This document shows, in pieces, positions 37,022-45,474 of a stretch of DNA of 64,000 nt. This DNA is from Barnesiella sp. (GTDB lineage: Bacteria > Bacteroidota > Bacteroidia > Bacteroidales > Muribaculaceae). Each line of letters opens with the position of its first letter. Within the stretch, counting starts at the first letter, position 1. A program made the position numbers and the translations under genes. A model generated the notes under the pieces. That model had not been told where the DNA came from, did no database searches, and saw only the letters and a program-made list of their open reading frames with translations. Location of the stretch: contig JAAVEW010000005.1 in assembly GCA_014801075.1 (NCBI GenBank), positions 35,684-99,683 on the forward strand, written 5' to 3'.

Positions 37022-38320
37022 TCACACTTCCTTACCACCGGGCTTGCGCAGGTAGAACCATGTCTGCACGCCGCCGCGCATTGCAAGATAGAGAATGAAC
37101 GCGAGCCACAGCGCATGGTTGCCCATCGCTCCGCGCAGTGCGAAATAAACGGCAAAGAACGTGGCCATAGCCACAGCCATCGACACGAGCATGGGGCGCG
37201 TGCGGGTCTCCCCCACGAATATGCCGTCCCAGATGAATGCCGCCGCTCCGGCAAACGGTATCGACACTCCCCACCACATATACTCCCGCGAGAGCTCGAC
37301 AACTGATATGTCGCTGCTCAACAACCGCAGTATATCCATGCCGAAAAGGGCATAAACGACAGTAAAGGTCAGCGACACCACGCCGCCGGTCAGAAACAAG
37401 CGGTGTATCAGTTCCCGCTTTCCGGCAATATTTCCCGCGCCGGTCAGCTTCCCCGCCAATGCCTCGCCGGCAAATGCAAAACCATCCATCATATAGGAGA
37501 AAAGTATAAAGAGTTGCATCAGCAATGCGTTGACCGACAACACAATGTCACCCTGCCGTGCTCCCGCGCGGGTGAACCACACCGTCACCGCCACGAGGCA
37601 TAGCGTACGCAGAAACAGATTGACATTGACCGAGAAGAATCGGCGCAAACGATTGCCGTCGACAAGCCTCCGCCACGCTCCGATTGCGGGCCGGTAACGG
37701 CGTATCATCAGGCAGCCTGCAAGAAATCCTGTCCACTGCGCTATCAGTGTGCCGGTGGCTACGCCCTCTATGCCAAAGTGAAGCATATAGACGAGCGTAA
37801 GGCTTGCCGCGATATTCACAATGTTGATTATCAGCGATGTGAACATAGTGTAGCGGCTGTTCTGCACCCCTATAAGCCAGCCGTTGACAACATAGAGGCC
37901 CATCGTGGCGGGCGCGCCGTAGATGAGTATATCGAAGTAGCGGGCGGCAAGGGCGGTAACGGTCGCATCGCCTCCGAAGAAGCGCAACATCAGTTCACGC
38001 AGCGGGTTATGCAACGCTACGAGCAGCAGTCCTATGCCGAGTGCCACGGCCATAGCGCGGTAAAGCGATGCGTCGCGCTCGGCACGGTCGCCGGCGCCGA
38101 AGGCCTGCGCCGTAGTGCCCGACGTGCCCATCCGCAGGAATGCGAACACCCAGTAAATCATTGAGAACATGGTGCTTCCCAGCGCTATGGCCGCGATATA
38201 TGCGGCACTTCCCATGTGGCCCACGATAGCGATGTCGACGAGCCCTAAAAGAGGAGTCGTGATGTTTGCCACAATCGACGGCACTGCGATAGCAAATATC
38301 TCACGGTCAGTTTTTCTCAT
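37022..38320 (-). CDS. MATE family efflux transporter (DinF-like)
   Basis: 432 residues with about 12 membrane helices in two homologous halves. Typical motifs are IAVPSIVANITTPLLGLVDIAIVGHMG and LRMGTSGTTAQAFGAGD. MATE proteins export cationic drugs or metabolites using H+ or Na+ gradients, and the DinF-like branch is inferred from the N-terminus. Length is normal. The upstream OPT gene is separated from it by a terminator-like hairpin, so it may be transcribed alone. Confidence 0.92.
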   Translation of the reverse strand: MRKTDREIFAIAVPSIVANITTPLLGLVDIAIVGHMGSAAYIAAIALGSTMFSMIYWVFAFLRMGTSGTTAQAFGAGDRAERDASLYRAMAVALGIGLLLVALHNPLRELMLRFFGGDATVTALAARYFDILIYGAPATMGLYVVNGWLIGVQNSRYTMFTSLIINIVNIAASLTLVYMLHFGIEGVATGTLIAQWTGFLAGCLMIRRYRPAIGAWRRLVDGNRLRRFFSVNVNLFLRTLCLVAVTVWFTRAGARQGDIVLSVNALLMQLFILFSYMMDGFAFAGEALAGKLTGAGNIAGKRELIHRLFLTGGVVSLTFTVVYALFGMDILRLLSSDISVVELSREYMWWGVSIPFAGAAAFIWDGIFVGETRTRPMLVSMAVAMATFFAVYFALRGAMGNHALWLAFILYLAMRGGVQTWFYLRKPGGKEV

Positions 38321-38405
38321 TCTGAATTCTTAATTGCGTTGTTGGTGTAGACGCCCGAAAGAGCTTTATAAAAGGCGGCGGGGATAAAGGCCCGGGCGTG
38401 GAATA

Positions 38406-38447
38406 AAGGGCGGTGAGCGGAATAGCGTATTCCGGCTCACCGCCCTT
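38406..38447 (-). terminator. Terminator after the OPT transporter gene
   Basis: A nearly continuous 19-bp stem: outer AAGGGCGGTGAGC / GCTCACCGCCCTT and inner GGAATA / TATTCC around GCG. On the minus strand it is followed by TATT. It lies about 45 bp after the OPT stop. Confidence 0.7.
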
Positions 38448-38491
38448 GTTATATCATTGCCCCGGCATTAACAATATCGGGGAACGGGGTA

Positions 38492-40546
38492 TTACTTCTT
38501 GCCTACGCGGGTAGAGCCTTTGTAGAGGTAGAGGATGATGGCGGCATAGGCCACGAGTCCGAGTACCTGCGGACCAAATTCCATACCATTGTCGGGCAAT
38601 GACTTGCCGCACATGATGGTGATGGCTGCGAACACACCGAAGAGCGCACCGCCGGCAATGAAACCTGAAGCGATGAGCGTACCGCGGTCGTTGCGCGCAC
38701 GGCTCACTTCGGGATCCTTCGACGAACGTTTCACAAAGTAGTTGATTGCACCGCCCACGAGCATGGGGACGTTGAGAGGCAGCGGAATGAACATACCGAG
38801 ACAGAATGCCAGCGCGGGCACGCCGAGCCAGTTGAGAAGCAGTGCGAGCACCGCACCCACGATGTAGAGTATCCAGGGGGTGTCACCGCCCATCATGAGG
38901 GGTTCGATGACATTGGCCATAGCGTTGGCCTGGGGTGCGACGAGCGCGTTCTCGCCGGTGAAACCGTACACCTTGTCGAGCACGAGAATCACGCCGCCCA
39001 CTGTAGCCGCAGCCACGAGTGTGCCGAGGAATTTCCACTGTTCCTGAGTCTTGGGGGTTGAGCCGAGCCAGTAACCTACCTTGAGGTCGGTAACGAAACC
39101 GCCGGCCATTGAGAGCGCCGTACACACAACGCCACCGATTACCATCGATGCCACTATACCTTTAGTGCCGCTCAAGCCGATACCCACGAAGATGGCCGAT
39201 GCGATAATCAGCGTCATGAGCGTCATGCCCGACACGGGGTTGGAGCCTACGATTGCGATTGCATTAGCCGCTACGGTGGTGAAGAGGAACGCGATGAGTG
39301 TCACTACGAGCCATGCCACGGCAGCCTGCCACAACGAGTGGATTACGCCGAAATAGAAGAAGAGGAACACGGCCACGAGAGCTATACATATAAAGAATAC
39401 GACATGCTTCATGGAGATGTCGAGCTGCCAGCGTATGGGACTCTCGGTCTTGGCGCCGCCTTTGAATTCACGGCCTGCAAGACCTACGGCCTGACGGATG
39501 ATAGGCCATGATTTCACAATACCGATGATACCGGCCATGGCGATACCGCCGATACCGATCATACGGGCGGTGGAGGAGAAAATCTGGTCGGGCGACATGA
39601 GCTGCATTGCTTCGGTGCCGTAAGTTCCGAGCAGCGGTATGATTATCCACCACACGAAGATAGAACCGGCGAAGATTACAAACGCGTATTTCAAACCGAC
39701 GATGTAGCCCAGACCGAGCACTGCGGCTCCGGTGTTGCACGAGAACACGAATTTGCTCTTGGCGGCGAGAGCCTGACCCCAGCCGTAGGCGGTGGTGGTC
39801 ACTGTCTCCGACCACCAGCCGAAGGTAGCCACGATATAGTCATAGATACCGCCGATGAGCGATGCGATGACGAGAGTCTTGGCCTGACCGTTGCCCGATG
39901 ACGACTGTCCGGAAGCGAGCACCTGGGTGGTGGCGGTAGCTTCGGGGAAGGGGTACTTGCCGTGCATATCCTTCACGAAATATTTGCGGAAGGGGATGAA
40001 GAACAGGATACCCAACACGCCTCCGAAGAGCGAACTGAGGAATATCTGCAGGAAGTCAACGGTAATCTCCTCATACTTTGCCTTGAGTATAAACAGGGCG
40101 GGGAGGGTGAAGATGGCACCGGCCACAATCACGCCGGAGCATGCACCGATTGACTGGATGATAACATTCTGGCCGAGAGCGTCTTTCTTCTTCAACGCGC
40201 CTGAAAGACCTACGGCGATGATGGCGATAGGAATTGCGGCCTCAAACACCTGGCCCACCTTAAGACCGAGGTAAGCGGCTGCTGCCGAGAAGATGACGGC
40301 GAGCAGCAATCCGAGAGTGACGGAGTAAGGGGTTGCCTCCTTGTAGCTGCGCGCGGGGTGCATCATCGGGCGGTACTCTTCGTCCTTACCCAGTTCGGTA
40401 AAGGCGTTCTCGGGGAGAACGGTGGGGTCGGCGTCGGCATACACTGCCTCGCCGGCTGCGGAGCCGTCAACAATCTGCTGAGTCTCCGCGAAGTTTTTGC
40501 GGGGCAAGTCCGAGGGCTTTCCTCCGCTCTTTTCGTTTTGTTTCAT
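38492..40546 (-). CDS. OPT family oligopeptide/metal-chelate transporter
   Basis: 684 residues with about 14-16 membrane helices. The family pattern is seen in TLGLLLAVIFSAAAAYLGLKVGQVFEAAIPIA near residue 75 and GKYPFPEATATTQVLASGQ near residue 205. OPT proteins import oligopeptides or metal chelates by proton coupling; which substrate applies here cannot be told. It lies 75 bp downstream of ssb on the same strand. Confidence 0.92.
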   Translation of the reverse strand: MKQNEKSGGKPSDLPRKNFAETQQIVDGSAAGEAVYADADPTVLPENAFTELGKDEEYRPMMHPARSYKEATPYSVTLGLLLAVIFSAAAAYLGLKVGQVFEAAIPIAIIAVGLSGALKKKDALGQNVIIQSIGACSGVIVAGAIFTLPALFILKAKYEEITVDFLQIFLSSLFGGVLGILFFIPFRKYFVKDMHGKYPFPEATATTQVLASGQSSSGNGQAKTLVIASLIGGIYDYIVATFGWWSETVTTTAYGWGQALAAKSKFVFSCNTGAAVLGLGYIVGLKYAFVIFAGSIFVWWIIIPLLGTYGTEAMQLMSPDQIFSSTARMIGIGGIAMAGIIGIVKSWPIIRQAVGLAGREFKGGAKTESPIRWQLDISMKHVVFFICIALVAVFLFFYFGVIHSLWQAAVAWLVVTLIAFLFTTVAANAIAIVGSNPVSGMTLMTLIIASAIFVGIGLSGTKGIVASMVIGGVVCTALSMAGGFVTDLKVGYWLGSTPKTQEQWKFLGTLVAAATVGGVILVLDKVYGFTGENALVAPQANAMANVIEPLMMGGDTPWILYIVGAVLALLLNWLGVPALAFCLGMFIPLPLNVPMLVGGAINYFVKRSSKDPEVSRARNDRGTLIASGFIAGGALFGVFAAITIMCGKSLPDNGMEFGPQVLGLVAYAAIILYLYKGSTRVGKK

Positions 40547-40621
40547 ATTGCAAGTTTGTATGTGATAATGTTCTGTTTTATCGAGCGCCGGTCGCGGGGT
40601 GGCTTGCCGGGCACGGGCTTT

Positions 40622-40996
40622 TTATAGGGTACCGGGGTCAGGAGCAGGTGTGGTTGGGGCAGGCGACGTGCGCGAGAGTATGTCGAAGTTGTCGACAAGT
40701 ATCTCGGTGATACGGCGCGTGATGGCGTTGCGGTCCTGCCACTGGCGGGTGCGCAGTTTGCCCTCGATGTAGAGTTTTGTACCGCGGTCAATGTAGCGCT
40801 CGGCTGTTTCGGCGGCGGCGTCCCACATCACTATCTCGTGCCACTCGGTGCGCTGCGGTATCACGCGCCCGTCGGGAAGCTGACGTGCGGGCTCGTTGGT
40901 GGCCAGCGAAAAGGAGGCTATCGGGCGGTTCTCTATGTAGCGCACCTCAGGTTTGCGCCCGACATTCCCTACAAGTATTACCTTATTTACCGACAT
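40622..40996 (-). CDS. ssb: Single-stranded DNA-binding protein (short form)
   Basis: 124 residues with a complete OB fold: VNKVILVGNVGRKPEVRYIEN at the start, SFSLATNEP and a central TEWHEIVMWDAAAETAERYI. The tail is only about 20 residues (SPAPTTPAPDPGTL) and lacks the acidic DDxPF tip used by canonical SSB to recruit partners, so this may be a secondary SSB paralogue. A promoter-like sequence lies upstream. It precedes the OPT gene on the same strand. Confidence 0.9.
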   Translation of the reverse strand: MSVNKVILVGNVGRKPEVRYIENRPIASFSLATNEPARQLPDGRVIPQRTEWHEIVMWDAAAETAERYIDRGTKLYIEGKLRTRQWQDRNAITRRITEILVDNFDILSRTSPAPTTPAPDPGTL

Positions 40997-41059
40997 AGTC
41001 AGTCTGCTTTATATTAATAATTTAAACAATATATGCAGCCTCAACTGCATATTAAGCTA

Positions 41060-41093
41060 CAAATATACTATAAACATTTGAAAGTCGCAAAAA
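41060..41093 (-). promoter_or_regulatory. Putative promoter of ssb
   Basis: Minus strand: TTTTTG (41093-41088), 20-bp spacer, TATATTTG (41067-41060). The -7 box matches TAnnTTTG perfectly and lies about 64 bp before the ssb start codon. Confidence 0.6.
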
Positions 41094-41113
41094 TGAAGGC
41101 ATGGAAGGGGTAA

Positions 41114-41199
41114 ACTAAATTTTTAGTGTTAAAATATGTAAAATAGCTTGCAAACTAAAATCTTAGTTGTATATTTGCGACATCAACTAAGATTTTAGT
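41114..41199. promoter_or_regulatory. Three BlaI-type operator palindromes around a promoter
   Basis: Operator-like palindromes are ACTAAATTTTTAGT (41114-41127), ACTAAAATCTTAGT (41154-41167) and ACTAAGATTTTAGT (41186-41199). The second and third are exact inverted copies over 17 bp (AACTAAAATCTTAGTTG). A promoter sits among them: TTG at 41148-41150, 19 bp, TATATTTG at 41170-41177. Sites 2 and 3 bracket the -7 box, so a bound repressor would block transcription of the repressor-sensor pair. Confidence 0.8.
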
Positions 41200-41231
41200 T
41201 GTTTTATCACAATAATTCCAACTCAAAAGAT

Positions 41232-41642
41232 ATGGCTAATTTTCAAAAACTTACCGAGAAAGAGGAAGAGGTCATGACTCTTTTCTGGAACAACGGCACT
41301 CTTGCCATACGCGATGCCGTGGCCCTCTGCCCCGAACCCCGTCCCCACTTCAATACGGTCAGCACCTACGTGCATATTCTCGAAAAGAAGGGATACCTGA
41401 CACGCGAAAAGGCAGGCAACTCCCTTGTCTACTCCCCTGCCGTCGGGCTCGAAGAGTACCGCAAATCGACCATGAAGGGGGTGATACGCCGCTTCTTCGA
41501 CAACTCTTACATGAAGATTGTATCGACTTTTGTCAACGATGATAATATCTCGGTCGACGAACTCAAAGAACTCATCCGCATGGTCGAGAAGAATAAACAA
41601 TCAGAACAAAATACTGATTCCGTAACGGATAAAAACTCCTGA
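41232..41642 (+). CDS. BlaI/MecI/CopY family transcriptional repressor
   Basis: The ORF track begins at 41199, but ATG 41232 (MANFQKLTEKEEEVMTLFW) matches the family N-terminus; the upstream codons overlap the operator. This gives 136 residues. A winged-helix DNA-binding domain fills residues 1-75 (PHFNTVSTYVHILEKKGYLTREK), followed by a dimerisation helix region. By family it represses its own operon and is inactivated by proteolysis through the adjacent M56 sensor, 1 bp downstream. The regulated process need not be beta-lactam resistance. Confidence 0.93.
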   Translation: MANFQKLTEKEEEVMTLFWNNGTLAIRDAVALCPEPRPHFNTVSTYVHILEKKGYLTREKAGNSLVYSPAVGLEEYRKSTMKGVIRRFFDNSYMKIVSTFVNDDNISVDELKELIRMVEKNKQSEQNTDSVTDKNS

Positions 41643-41643
41643 T

Positions 41644-42963
41644 ATGGGCACAATTACAGCATATTCCATCTCCGTAGCCATAATACTTGCCATCGAGTAT
41701 ATAGTCTACAAAAGTCTGTTGGCCAACTCTACGTTCCACCGGTTTAACCGCTTTGTCCTCATGGCTTGCTACGTCATAGCGCTGACCGTAGTGCCACTGT
41801 GCCATCTTATTGGCGGACAGGGTGTTGGAATTGATACCGTCACCACTGCGGGCAACATTACGTTTGAAGCGCCTGCGGCAACTTTTATCGGCACGGCGCC
41901 GGCCGGTACCGGCAGCGCTCTGTGGAAGGCCGTACCTGTTGTTTATATAGCGGGAGTAGTAGCAATGGCGGTGATGACCATTATATCCTACGCGAGAATG
42001 TTGCGCGTGATTCGTGCGGGTGAGCACCGTCGCCGCGGCGATGTCATCATCGTGGTGTCAGATACCAAGGTATCCCCTTTCAGTTGGGGCAAATATATAG
42101 TTGTGTCGCCCGAAGATGCCGATAACGAGACGATTATAGCCCACGAGATGGCCCATATCAACAATCGCGACAGCGTTGACCTGCTATTCGCCCAACTGTT
42201 TATCATATTCAACTGGTTCAACCCCGCGGCCTACCTGATGCGCCGCGAACTGAGTGCGGTTCACGAATATGAGGTAGACCGACTGATGCTCGACTCGGGT
42301 ATCCGCGCCTCTGACTACCAGATGCTATTAATAAAAAAGACTGCCGGCCTCAGATTCCAGTCCATAGCCAACAGTCTTAATCATAGTCAACTTAAAAACC
42401 GTTTAACCATGATGTTGAAATCAAAATCAAGAAGAGGCCGCTCGCTTTTGGCAGCCGCCCTGGTGCCCGCAGCTCTGCTGGCAGTGTCAATGACCAACCT
42501 TCCCGCCGTTGCGTCGACAATCCGTAATGTCGCAGCCGTGAGCTACGACAAAGGTAGTGAAAATAACGCTCCCCTCCAAGAGGCAGCAATCGAAAGCACC
42601 GCAGCAAAGCCTGCTGCCGACGAGAACGACCGCGTTTACGCGAGCGCTCAGCAATTGCCTCAATATGAAGGGGGCATGAAACAGCTGATGACTGACCTTG
42701 CCAACGAGGTGAAATACCCCGAAAAGGTACTTGCCGACGGCGTTTCAGGCAGAGTGGTAGTAAAATTTGTGGTAAATACCGACGGCTCGATGTCAGACTT
42801 CGAGGTAGTTCGTTCGCAAAGCGAAGAACTTGACGCCGAAGCCATCCGCGCCATCAAATCAATCAAAGGCAAATGGACTCCCGGCAAGGAAAACGGCAAA
42901 GCAGTACGTTGCATGTTCACCCTCCCCGTAAGCTTCGCCCTCGAATCCGACACCACCAAGTAA
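41644..42963 (+). CDS. BlaR1-like M56 metallopeptidase with TonB-type C-terminus
   Basis: 439 residues. The N-terminal region has about three to four membrane segments and the M56 domain with the zinc motif HEMAH and downstream glutamate (VHEYEVDRLML). A further hydrophobic segment (LLAAALVPAALLAVSM, about 275) leads to a C-terminal TonB domain (SGRVVVKFVVNTDGSMSDFEVV, ending CMFTLPVSFAL). The penicillin-binding sensor domain of BlaR1 is absent. It likely cleaves or triggers loss of the upstream repressor in response to an unknown envelope signal. Confidence 0.92.
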   Translation: MGTITAYSISVAIILAIEYIVYKSLLANSTFHRFNRFVLMACYVIALTVVPLCHLIGGQGVGIDTVTTAGNITFEAPAATFIGTAPAGTGSALWKAVPVVYIAGVVAMAVMTIISYARMLRVIRAGEHRRRGDVIIVVSDTKVSPFSWGKYIVVSPEDADNETIIAHEMAHINNRDSVDLLFAQLFIIFNWFNPAAYLMRRELSAVHEYEVDRLMLDSGIRASDYQMLLIKKTAGLRFQSIANSLNHSQLKNRLTMMLKSKSRRGRSLLAAALVPAALLAVSMTNLPAVASTIRNVAAVSYDKGSENNAPLQEAAIESTAAKPAADENDRVYASAQQLPQYEGGMKQLMTDLANEVKYPEKVLADGVSGRVVVKFVVNTDGSMSDFEVVRSQSEELDAEAIRAIKSIKGKWTPGKENGKAVRCMFTLPVSFALESDTTK

Positions 42964-43349
42964 TCCCCCGCCCCACACCTCCCCCCCGACCTCTCTCTCC
43001 AATCCCCAATCTCTCTTCATACAAGAAAAATTAGACAAAGAAAAGATATAAGAAGAATTAGACAAAATAAAGAGCTATTAGACAATACATATAATTATAA
43101 TCTCAATCTCAAAATAATTACAATCCCAAAGTAATTTCATACTAACCCCCAAAAACAAAGAGGGTGTTGCCAAGGACAATCGCCGAAAAAAGAAGAACGA
43201 CGTCCCCGCAACACCCTCATATATTTTACTCACATTCCAAACCAGATTGAAATTAAAAAAGATTATTCTACATCCCAAATTATCAACCTATAAGTTGCAT
43301 TTTTCAGATTTATTCTCTAACTTAGCGGCAATGTAATTGTTTATAAGAT
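42964..43349. other. Intergenic region with polypyrimidine tract, short repeats and weak terminator
   Basis: About 385 bp without a supported gene. It begins with a C/T-rich tract (about 42963-43017), then three copies of ATTAGACAA (43030, 43057, 43077). A long-loop inverted repeat GAGGGTGTTGC / GCAACACCCTC (43160-43218), followed by ATATATTTT, may end the blaI-type operon. Confidence 0.55.
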
Positions 43350-43898
43350 ATGAAGTTTGTACGAATAATCAAGAATTACGACCACCTTTGGGCCGTACAA
43401 GCACCAACCGGTGACGTGGACGAACTTACCCTTCTGTTTCGCAACTGGACAAACGGTGAATTTCTCTTCGACTTCTTTATGGAAAACTTTGAGGATTTGA
43501 AAAGTTTTTTTCATATAGAACGTATTGACGAGGCCGTGAACGACACCTTTGAAGATGCTGAGGCTCTACAAGAAATGGTTCTTGATTTTCCGTACACCGA
43601 ACATCTTGACGAACTTTTCAAACCCCTTGATATCACAGATGCTCGCATCAGAGAATTAAGTCGCGAAAAGGCTCGAAATTGGGATCGAAATCGCCATGCA
43701 AGTTGGCTTAGAATATACGCAATCCGACTTGAACCGAATGTTTACGTTATTACAGGAGGTGCCATCAAACTGACTCGCACGATGCAGGAGCGTGAACACA
43801 CCGCTGCTGAGTTGGAAAAACTTAACCGATGCAAGGCCTTTCTTAAATCTAATAGCGTTTGTGATCAGGACAGTTTTGTTGAACTCACTAATGAATAG
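43350..43898 (+). CDS. Toxin-like hypothetical protein, partner of an HTH protein
   Basis: 182 residues, no signal or membrane segment. I do not recognise a named family. The C-terminal part (WLRIYAIRLEPNVYVITGGAIKLT, then a helical segment MQEREHTAAELEKLNRC) looks like the end of compact RelE/HigB-type toxins, but the acidic N-terminal 100 residues are unlike them. The stop overlaps the region where the HTH gene starts. Order (toxin-like gene first, HTH second) is as in higBA pairs. DNA here is AT-richer than its neighbours, suggesting transfer. Confidence 0.6.
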   Translation: MKFVRIIKNYDHLWAVQAPTGDVDELTLLFRNWTNGEFLFDFFMENFEDLKSFFHIERIDEAVNDTFEDAEALQEMVLDFPYTEHLDELFKPLDITDARIRELSREKARNWDRNRHASWLRIYAIRLEPNVYVITGGAIKLTRTMQEREHTAAELEKLNRCKAFLKSNSVCDQDSFVELTNE

Positions 43899-43902
43899 AA
43901 TT

Positions 43903-44202
43903 ATGGCAAGTAAAGCAATAAATTTCTTGAAGGCTCATCAAAGTGATACCCCCTCTAATTTTGTGAAGGAGGCAAATTGGCGTAAAGAAAATGAAAGTTG
44001 GCTGAAATGGTCACGCCAACTTGCTATCTCTCTTATCGGATACATGCAGGACAACGGACTCAAACGTGCTGACCTTGCTATAAAATTAGGTGTCAGCCCT
44101 CAATATGTTAGCAAACTGCTTTCCGGTACCGAAAATCTCAGCTTCAAAAGCGTAGCAAACATAGAGGACAAACTCGGCATTACATGCTTCGCCACAGTCT
44201 AA
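43903..44202 (+). CDS. HTH (XRE/Cro-type) DNA-binding protein, likely antitoxin
   Basis: I choose ATG 43903 (MASKAINFLKAHQ; 99 residues); ATG 43891, overlapping the upstream stop, is also possible. The ORF track start at 43792 lies inside the previous gene. Residues about 55-90 form an XRE helix-turn-helix (LKRADLAIKLGVSPQYVSKLLSGTENLSFKSVANI). The pair probably forms a type II toxin-antitoxin-like module, with this protein as antitoxin and autorepressor; that role is inferred. Confidence 0.75.
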   Translation: MASKAINFLKAHQSDTPSNFVKEANWRKENESWLKWSRQLAISLIGYMQDNGLKRADLAIKLGVSPQYVSKLLSGTENLSFKSVANIEDKLGITCFATV

Positions 44203-44230
44203 GATAGTCATGCAATCCCCAAGTATCCAT

Positions 44231-44266
44231 CCTGTCCGACTAGTCTGACCTGTCCGACTGGTCGGA
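44231..44266. repeat. 18-bp tandem repeat in a convergent intergenic gap
   Basis: CCTGTCCGACTAGTCTGA (44231-44248) and CCTGTCCGACTGGTCGGA (44249-44266) lie just before the end of the minus-strand symporter gene. They contain short internal palindromes (GTCCGACTGGTCGGAC). Confidence 0.75.
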
Positions 44267-44281
44267 CTGCCCTGACTCGTC

Positions 44282-45460
44282 CTATGCTGCTGCCGGGTGG
44301 GGTGATTTGCGGCCGAAGAAGTGTTGGATTATCTGGGCTATGGAGCCGTCGCCTGTCACGTTGCAGGCAGTGCCGAAGGAATCCATCGTGATGTAGAGCG
44401 CTATCATCAGCGATTGCTGGTCGGCGTTGAAGCCGAGGATGGAGGCGAGCAGTCCGAGAGAGGCCATTATCGCGCCACCGGGCACTCCGGGCGCTGCTAC
44501 AATAGTGATACCGAGCATCATAATGAAGCCGGCAAACATTCCCGTGGACCATGTCATGCCCTCCATTATCATTACCGCGAGGGCGCATGCCACTATCTTC
44601 ATAGTGCTGCCCGACATATGTATCGTAGCACAAAGCGGCACCACGAAGCCGGCAATCTCCTCGCTGACACCCATCTTGACGGTTTGTCGCAAGGTGACGG
44701 GGATAGTCGCGGCCGATGACTGAGTGCCGAGCGCCGTAAAATAAGCCGGAAGCATGGTCACCAGCATCTTAACAGGATTGCGACGCACAAACAGTGCCGC
44801 CACGCAATACTGAAACAGCAGCAACACAATGTGCATCACGAATATAACTCCGATAATTCCGGCAAATGTGCCGAGCACGGCAGCGACTTCGCCCTCCATC
44901 GTCATATTGAGAAAGATGCCGAAGATATAGAGCGGAAGCAGCGGAATAATAGCCTTCATCACAGCGAGTTGCACGCAGTCACGAAACTCTTCGAAACCGC
45001 GTCGCAACGCCGACGCCTTTAAATATGCCATGCAAATACCTGTCACAAAGGCAAATACCAGTGCCGTCATGACACTCATGAGCGGAGGCATCTCCACCGT
45101 GAAATACGGACCAAGCGCCTCGGCGGCAGTGGGTTGCAGATGTCGCGGCTCAACGAGCGAGGGGAATATCCACTCTCCCACTCCGAGCGCAAAGAAGCCC
45201 GACATGGAGGTAAAAAGGTAGGCGATAGCCACCGTGACCACGAGCATCAGGCCCGCATTGCGGCCTATCTGCGCGATAGCCGGAGCCACAAAGCCCACTA
45301 TAATAAGCGGTATCATGAAGCCGAGGAACTGCGCGAAAATGGCGTTGAACGTCAGGAACACACGCGCTCCCCACACCGGCATAATGAATCCGCACCCGAT
45401 GCCGAGCGCTATAGCCAGCACTATGAGCACCAGCAGATTGGGTTTGAATTTACGTCGCAT
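44282..45460 (-). CDS. Dicarboxylate/amino acid:cation symporter (DAACS family)
   Basis: The ORF track starts from a TTG at 45478; ATG 45460 (MRRKFKPNLLVLIVLAIALG) is better and gives 392 residues. About eight membrane helices plus re-entrant loops are visible. The serine-rich motif GTQSSAATIPVT and the helix-8 region match GltP/SstT-type transporters, which import glutamate, aspartate, dicarboxylates or serine with H+ or Na+. It starts 14 bp after the aminotransferase stop, so the two form an operon. Confidence 0.9.
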   Translation of the reverse strand: MRRKFKPNLLVLIVLAIALGIGCGFIMPVWGARVFLTFNAIFAQFLGFMIPLIIVGFVAPAIAQIGRNAGLMLVVTVAIAYLFTSMSGFFALGVGEWIFPSLVEPRHLQPTAAEALGPYFTVEMPPLMSVMTALVFAFVTGICMAYLKASALRRGFEEFRDCVQLAVMKAIIPLLPLYIFGIFLNMTMEGEVAAVLGTFAGIIGVIFVMHIVLLLFQYCVAALFVRRNPVKMLVTMLPAYFTALGTQSSAATIPVTLRQTVKMGVSEEIAGFVVPLCATIHMSGSTMKIVACALAVMIMEGMTWSTGMFAGFIMMLGITIVAAPGVPGGAIMASLGLLASILGFNADQQSLMIALYITMDSFGTACNVTGDGSIAQIIQHFFGRKSPHPAAA

Positions 45461-45474
45461 AAGCGGCGAGCCTC

